Shown in pieces: positions 13,589 to 16,776 of a stretch of DNA of 16,776 nt. Numbering within the stretch: position 1 is the first letter of the stretch; every line of letters starts with the position of its first letter. Under the pieces are notes generated by a model. It searched no databases, had not been told where the DNA came from, and worked only from the letters and a program-made list of their open reading frames with translations. This DNA comes from Actinomycetes bacterium (GTDB taxonomy: Bacteria; Actinomycetota; Acidimicrobiia; Acidimicrobiales; RAAP-2), in the NCBI GenBank assembly GCA_025352305.1, contig JANXTQ010000266.1, positions 1 to 16,776 of the forward strand, written 5' to 3'. The position numbers were made by a program, and so were the translations under genes.

Positions 13589-14548
13589 ATGACGCGCATT
13601 ACTTCACCCTTCGGTTATCGCAGCGACGCCCTGGACGTCGTGGCGTCGGTGGATCTCACGAATAAGACGGCACTCGTTACGGGTGCCGCGTCGGGCATTG
13701 GTGTCGAGACGGCCCGCGCCCTCGTGGCCGCCGGCGCTCGAGTGGTGCTGCCAGTACGCAGCCTCGAACGCGGAAAGACAAGTCGCGACGAGATCTTGGC
13801 GACGCATCCGCACGCTGACGTGGAGTTGGCCGAGTTAGATCTCGCCAGTCTCGCGTCCGTAAAGCGCTTCAGCGACAATTTTGTGCGTGAGCATTCCCAA
13901 CTACATATTTTGGTCAATAACGCAGCAGTAATGGCCACGCCTCAGTCCACGACGAGTGACGGATTTGAACTGCAGTTTGGGACCAACCACCTGGGTCACT
14001 TTGCGTTGTTTAACGGACTGCTCCCGTCGTTGCAGCGTGCTCAGGGCGCACGAGTCGTGGCGCTCAGTTCCATTGGACACCGGCGCAGCGACGTCAACTT
14101 CGATGATCCCAATTTTCGTAACCGTCCCTACGACAAGTGGGAGTCCTACGGTCAGAGTAAAACCGCCTGCGCACTACTGGGCGTCGGAATTACCGATCGC
14201 CACGGCGCCAGCGACGGCATCTTTGCCAACGCTGTTCACCCCGGAGGAATCTTGACGGGACTGCAACAACATTTGGACCTCGACGAACAGCGCGCCATGG
14301 GTTGGATTGACGAAAACGGCAAAGTGAATGACGTCTTTAAAACCGTGACTCAAGGAGCGGCCACCTCCGTGTGGGCCGCCGTTGGGCCTCAGCTCGACGG
14401 CGTTGGCGCAAAGTACCTCGAAGATTGCAACGAGGCGCTGCGCTTTGACCCCGCCATTCCTTTTGCGGGCGTGATGGACTACGCAGTAGATCCCGATAGT
14501 GCGTCGAAGCTGTGGGAGTTATCGACACAACTGACGAACCTGGCGTAA
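13589..14548 (+). CDS. SDR, retinol-dehydrogenase/WWOX-like
   Basis: Classical-type short-chain dehydrogenase of 319 aa, larger than the 250-aa norm because of an extended C-terminal region like that of retinol-dehydrogenase-type SDRs. Features are TGAASGIG (31-38), Arg57 in PVRS suggesting NADP preference, NNAAVM (110-115), the catalytic Ser at 160/161, and Tyr187-Gly-Gln-Ser-Lys191. VHPGGILTGL lies after the active site. I choose the ATG at 13589 with AAAGG 7 nt upstream. An in-frame ATG at 13526 lies inside the preceding terminator loop and adds 21 unlikely residues. The substrate is unknown. It is separated from the upstream gene by a hairpin and ends 20 bp before a perfect palindrome. 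Confidence 0.87.
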   Translation: MTRITSPFGYRSDALDVVASVDLTNKTALVTGAASGIGVETARALVAAGARVVLPVRSLERGKTSRDEILATHPHADVELAELDLASLASVKRFSDNFVREHSQLHILVNNAAVMATPQSTTSDGFELQFGTNHLGHFALFNGLLPSLQRAQGARVVALSSIGHRRSDVNFDDPNFRNRPYDKWESYGQSKTACALLGVGITDRHGASDGIFANAVHPGGILTGLQQHLDLDEQRAMGWIDENGKVNDVFKTVTQGAATSVWAAVGPQLDGVGAKYLEDCNEALRFDPAIPFAGVMDYAVDPDSASKLWELSTQLTNLA

Positions 14549-14568
14549 ACATTCGCTGCACTATTCAC

Positions 14569-14610
14569 AATGCCCTCGGCCCCCGGCTTAAGCCGGGGGC
14601 CGAGGGCATT
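14569..14610. terminator. 42-bp perfect palindrome, bidirectional terminator
   Basis: Every base from 14569 to 14610 pairs about a centre at 14589/14590, which gives a stem of up to 19 bp around a TTAA loop. It sits between the stop of the SDR gene on plus (14548) and the stop of the Fn3 gene on minus (14624), as expected for a shared terminator of convergent genes. The ends are A/T (AAT...ATT) with no long U-run. Its GC-rich core is nearly the same as the hairpin at 15481-15510. Confidence 0.8.
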
Positions 14611-14623
14611 TACTTCAGTAAAA

Positions 14624-15280
14624 CTAGTTAGACGTGACTGACACTGACTTCGACGCCGGGCTGGTGCCAATGGCGTTGGTCGCGGTCACGCTGACTGAAT
14701 ACGTCGTGCCGGCAGTGAGCGAGGTGATAACACACTCACGTGCAGCGGGCACCGTCGCGGTGGCGGTAGTCGTGCAGAACGCGCCACCGGGGCTGGCCGT
14801 CGCGGTGTAACTCGTAATCGCACTCACGCCAGACGCCTTGGGAGGCGACCACGAGATTGAGGCCTGCGTGACCCCGGCGGTGGCTTGCACCGACTTCGGC
14901 GCACTCGGCACTCCAGCCGTCGCGCTCAGCGCAGCCGACGCAGCGGAGGAGCCGGCCTTATTAGATGCAACCACGACGACGCTGTAGCTAACACCGTTGG
15001 CCAGCGAGTGAATGGTGCACATCAACTTTTTCGTGACGCAGGACTTCGAACGGTGATCCGCAGCTGAAGCCGTGGCCTTGTAGGTGACGGTTCCGACGTT
15101 GACGTCAGTCCACGCCACGCTCAGCGCTCGGTTAGACGAAGTGAGCGATGAGATCACGGGTGAGCTCGGTGCGGTTCCCGAGTGGGTACTAGCAAAAGCC
15201 CCCGTCGCCGCCAGGGGCGCCGACGCCACGGCGATAGCCGCGACGAACAATCCTCGGCGGACAAAAATTGAACGATTCAT
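14624..15280 (-). CDS. Secreted two-Fn3-domain protein, copy 1
   Basis: Small exported protein of 218 aa, probably adhesive or ligand-binding; function unknown. The signal peptide is MNRSIFVRRG plus a hydrophobic core at 11-28, with cleavage likely after AFA (residue 30). Two Fn3 domains follow (about 37-123 and 124-218), the second with TASPGGAFC, a motif also near the third Fn3 domain of the large RCC1 protein (TASPGGASC). Cys81/Cys88 and Cys169/Cys183 could form one disulphide per domain. There is no membrane anchor or sorting motif. The start is ATG at 15280-15278 with strong GGAGGAG 8 nt upstream; the frame is open to 15412, but the extension precedes the signal peptide and crosses the predicted leader. 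It is paralogous to the gene at 15529-16188. Confidence 0.87.
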   Translation of the reverse strand: MNRSIFVRRGLFVAAIAVASAPLAATGAFASTHSGTAPSSPVISSLTSSNRALSVAWTDVNVGTVTYKATASAADHRSKSCVTKKLMCTIHSLANGVSYSVVVVASNKAGSSAASAALSATAGVPSAPKSVQATAGVTQASISWSPPKASGVSAITSYTATASPGGAFCTTTATATVPAARECVITSLTAGTTYSVSVTATNAIGTSPASKSVSVTSN

Positions 15281-15301
15281 AATGAATACTCCTCCAGGTA
15301 A

Positions 15302-15318
15302 ACGCAGCAGTTCTGCGT
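15302..15318 (-). promoter_or_regulatory. Leader inverted repeat of Fn3 copy 1
   Basis: ACGCAG (15302-15307) and CTGCGT (15313-15318) form a perfect 6-bp inverted repeat with a 5-bp centre, placed just before the GGAGGAG site at 15289-15295. The matching element occurs before the paralogue (16212-16226). It could be an RNA hairpin in the 5' untranslated region or a protein operator. Confidence 0.5.
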
Positions 15319-15337
15319 AGTTGGGACCAAATGAGTG

Positions 15338-15363
15338 ATGCCCCAAGTTGCAGGGATCTAAAC
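15338..15363 (-). promoter_or_regulatory. Possible alternative-sigma promoter of Fn3 copy 1
   Basis: On the minus strand GTTT (15363-15360), a 16-bp spacer and GGGCAT (15343-15338) resemble the GTTT-N(15-17)-GGGTAT layout of SigB/SigF-type stress promoters, with C for T in the -10. The paralogue has the same two boxes at the same spacing (16247-16272), and both lie 58-59 bp upstream of the ATG. Assignment to a particular sigma factor is a guess. Confidence 0.4.
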
Positions 15364-15480
15364 CCGAAATCTCCAAGAAACTCGAATTGTCCATTAGAAG
15401 GCGAGTTTTCACGGCGAAACATGCGAGCCAACAACCAGTGCGCGTCCGATATCTGGCGCTTCACGCGGTTCAACAAAGCA

Positions 15481-15510
15481 TTCGGCCCCCGGCGCAAGCC
15501 GGGGGCCGAA
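15481..15510 (-). terminator. Hairpin with GCAA/TTGC loop after Fn3 copy 2
   Basis: Perfect 13-bp stem (15481-15493 with 15498-15510) around a 4-nt loop, 18 bp past the stop of the gene at 15529-16188. It separates the two paralogues. Except for two loop bases, 28 bp of its core match the palindrome after copy 1, so the terminator was probably duplicated with the gene. Confidence 0.78.
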
Positions 15511-15528
15511 ATACGGACTTGCGTGAAA

Positions 15529-16188
15529 CTAATTAGACGTAAACGACACTGACTTCGACGCCGGACTGGTGCCGAAGGAGTTAGTCGCCGTAACGGTCAC
15601 CGAATACTTCTGACCCTTCGTTAATGAGCTGATCACGCAGTGGCGAGCAGCGGGCACCTTTGAAGTGGCGGTGGTTGTGCAGAACGCGCCGCCGGGGCTG
15701 GCCGTTGCGGTGTAACTCGTGATGGCACTGATTCCCGAAGATGAGGGAGGTGCCCACGAAATGGCCGCCTGTGACTTACCGGCCTTCGCGTGAACCGAGT
15801 TGGGAGCGCTCGGAGCACCGACCGTCAAACTCACCGATGTCGACGCAGCGGACTTACCACCCGCATTGGACGCAACGACCGTAACGCTGTAGGTCGCGCC
15901 GTTAACGAGCGAGGTAATCGCGCAGGTCAACTTCTTTGTCGTGCAGGACTTCGTGGCGTGACCGGTTGATGTTGCGGTTGCCTTGTAGGTAACGGCGCCG
16001 AGCGTGGCGTCAGTCCACAGAACGAGAAGTGTGCGATTGGTCGACGACACTGTCGTGATAACCGGGGCGCTGGGTGCGGCGACGGTGTGGGGTGTTGCAG
16101 CGATGGCTCCCGTGGCAGCCAGCGGGACCGCAGCCATGCTTAGCGCCGAGGCGAGCACCGCTCGTCGTACAAAATTGGAACGATTCAT
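15529..16188 (-). CDS. Secreted two-Fn3-domain protein, copy 2
   Basis: Paralogue of the gene at 14624-15280, 219 aa, exported, function unknown. The signal peptide starts MNRSNFVRRA and ends PLAATGAIA (residue 30), nearly the same as in copy 1. Fn3 domains lie at about 38-124 and 125-219 with Cys82/Cys89 and Cys170/Cys184 conserved. The second domain keeps SYTATASPGGAFC and the C-terminus SPASKSVSFTSN, against SPASKSVSVTSN in copy 1. The start is ATG at 16188-16186 with AAGGAGAGG ending 7 nt upstream. An in-frame ATG at 16221 lies inside the leader hairpin and is less likely. It has its own promoter-like boxes and terminator hairpin, so the two copies look like separately transcribed tandem duplicates. 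Confidence 0.87.
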   Translation of the reverse strand: MNRSNFVRRAVLASALSMAAVPLAATGAIAATPHTVAAPSAPVITTVSSTNRTLLVLWTDATLGAVTYKATATSTGHATKSCTTKKLTCAITSLVNGATYSVTVVASNAGGKSAASTSVSLTVGAPSAPNSVHAKAGKSQAAISWAPPSSSGISAITSYTATASPGGAFCTTTATSKVPAARHCVISSLTKGQKYSVTVTATNSFGTSPASKSVSFTSN

Positions 16189-16211
16189 ACTAATTCCTCT
16201 CCTTATTTCAG

Positions 16212-16226
16212 CGCAGCACATCTGCG
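16212..16226 (-). promoter_or_regulatory. Leader inverted repeat of Fn3 copy 2
   Basis: CGCAG (16212-16216) and CTGCG (16222-16226) form a 5-bp inverted repeat with a 5-bp centre. It is placed before the ribosome-binding site just as in copy 1, while much of the surrounding leader differs, which suggests the element is under selection. Confidence 0.5.
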
Positions 16227-16246
16227 TTGTTAGGACAAAAACAGTT

Positions 16247-16272
16247 ATGCCCCTAACAGTTTGGTTTCAAAC
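16247..16272 (-). promoter_or_regulatory. Possible alternative-sigma promoter of Fn3 copy 2
   Basis: GTTT (16272-16269 on minus), a 16-bp spacer and GGGCAT (16252-16247), matching the pair upstream of copy 1. The region between the boxes differs between copies while the boxes and spacing are kept. Confidence 0.4.
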
Positions 16273-16304
16273 AATTGATTGCGTGATCGGCCTAAAGTTC
16301 GCTC

Positions 16305-16565
16305 ATGTGCCGCAACATCACAACCTTGCGGGGCCTCGAGCCTCCCGCCACCGCCGAAGAGATTGAAGCGTCTGCGCGTCAGTACGTACGAAAAATCACG
16401 GGAGTTCAAAAGACGTCGGAAGCCAATGTTGCGGCCTTCGAAGCTGCGGTAGCGGCGATCACCTTCGTCGCGGCTGAAGTACTTCTCCAACTCCCGCCGC
16501 GGCGCACTCCTCCGAGCACGGTCCCGCCGCTTCGACGCTTGGCGGCGAAGGCTCCTCCTACTTAG
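16305..16565 (+). CDS. DUF2277 family protein
   Basis: Small cytosolic protein of 86 aa of unknown function. The family signature is clear at the N-terminus: MCRNITTLRGLEPPAT, then IEASARQYVRKITG, the ANVAAFEAAVAAI helix, and a basic Pro/Arg-rich tail (LPPRRTPPS). Members are common in actinobacteria and other soil or water bacteria, and the N-terminal MCRNI with Cys2 is nearly invariant from memory. The ATG at 16305 begins this signature directly, so the start is secure. No Shine-Dalgarno site is visible. It diverges from the Fn3 genes across about 116 bp, which also contain their leader elements. Confidence 0.88.
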   Translation: MCRNITTLRGLEPPATAEEIEASARQYVRKITGVQKTSEANVAAFEAAVAAITFVAAEVLLQLPPRRTPPSTVPPLRRLAAKAPPT

Positions 16566-16636
16566 GGCAGTTGGGCCATTGGATTTGCGGTCGGCAAGCA
16601 AACGCGCACCAAGGTTGCTTCGTTGCGAAAACGAAC

Positions 16637-16776
16637 ATGGTCGCTTCGACCCGCCAGTTGAACGTCAGCCTCTCGCACGCTTTTGTATCGAACAAATTTT
16701 TGGACAGTAATTTTCGCACGATCTCCTTTCAGATGACCGTCACGCTGATCGATGACCATTCATGGAAATACGTGCG
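16637..16776 (+). CDS. Possible partial gene at right edge
   Basis: An open frame runs from ATG 16637 off the window (46 complete codons). Codon third positions look like those of the neighbouring genes, whereas the opposing minus-strand ORF at 16562-16759 has poor third-position bias. The visible part ends FQMTVTLIDDHSWKYV, an alternating pattern that suggests beta strands. I do not recognise the family. The frame is also open upstream through 16562, so the true start is uncertain, and it may be non-coding. Confidence 0.35.
   Translation, partial: MVASTRQLNVSLSHAFVSNKFLDSNFRTISFQMTVTLIDDHSWKYV

Noticed and set aside
14624..16188. Fn3 repeats considered as a DNA repeat array or CRISPR-like structure
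   Set aside because: The periodicity is that of protein domains in two coding genes; there are no short identical repeats with regular spacers.
16562..16759. 65-codon minus-strand ORF near the right edge
   Set aside because: Poor third-position bias and no motif; the plus-strand frame in the same place has better codon use.

Overview
The window looks like chromosomal DNA of a moderately GC-rich actinomycete-type bacterium. Signs are frequent GTG starts, several genes with no visible Shine-Dalgarno site, four GTGA stop/start overlaps, a RegX3-like response regulator, a CsoR with the actinobacterial Cys-His-Cys signature, separate E1alpha/E1beta/E2 genes of a branched-chain-type 2-oxoacid dehydrogenase, and a DUF2277 protein. 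The class is an inference: an acidimicrobial or freshwater lineage would fit, but no rRNA or other marker is present. I see no tRNA, rRNA, CRISPR array, insertion sequence or phage gene.

Layout. (1) 1-1207, minus: a metal-response unit with a near-ideal CsoR operator, csoR, and a translationally coupled membrane permease that runs off the left edge. (2) 1259-3990, minus: a hairpin, then a large secreted protein with a seven-bladed RCC1-type propeller, three fibronectin type III (Fn3) domains and an unassigned beta-rich C-terminus, preceded by a 458-bp non-coding stretch. (3) 4372-5527, plus: an orphan OmpR/PhoB-type response regulator and a PrxQ/BCP peroxiredoxin. (4) 5524-10285, minus: a compact five-gene run of E1alpha, E1beta, E2, a 2-oxoglutarate/Fe(II) oxygenase-like protein and a formaldehyde-activating-enzyme (Fae) homologue. 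(5) 10351-11577, plus: an MFS exporter convergent with rlmN (11574-12611, minus). (6) 12714-14548, plus: two short-chain dehydrogenases, each followed by a strong hairpin. (7) 14624-16188, minus: two tandem paralogous secreted two-Fn3 proteins with matching leaders and terminators. (8) 16305-16776, plus: a DUF2277 protein and a possible partial gene at the right edge.

How the genes may work together. CsoR probably represses itself and the permease until Cu(I) binds. The dehydrogenase subunits would oxidise branched-chain (or related) 2-oxoacids to acyl-CoA, borrowing an E3 encoded elsewhere. The HSD10-like dehydrogenase at 12714 could act later in acyl-CoA oxidation. The most interesting point is the coupling of an HxD...H oxygenase to Fae. 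A 2OG oxygenase acting as a demethylase releases formaldehyde and Fae captures formaldehyde, so the pair could be a demethylate-and-capture module attached to a branched-chain operon. That is a hypothesis, not something the sequence proves. The three secreted Fn3 proteins share Cys-pair architecture and an upstream AGTnATGCCC motif, which suggests a lineage-specific family of exported proteins under common control.
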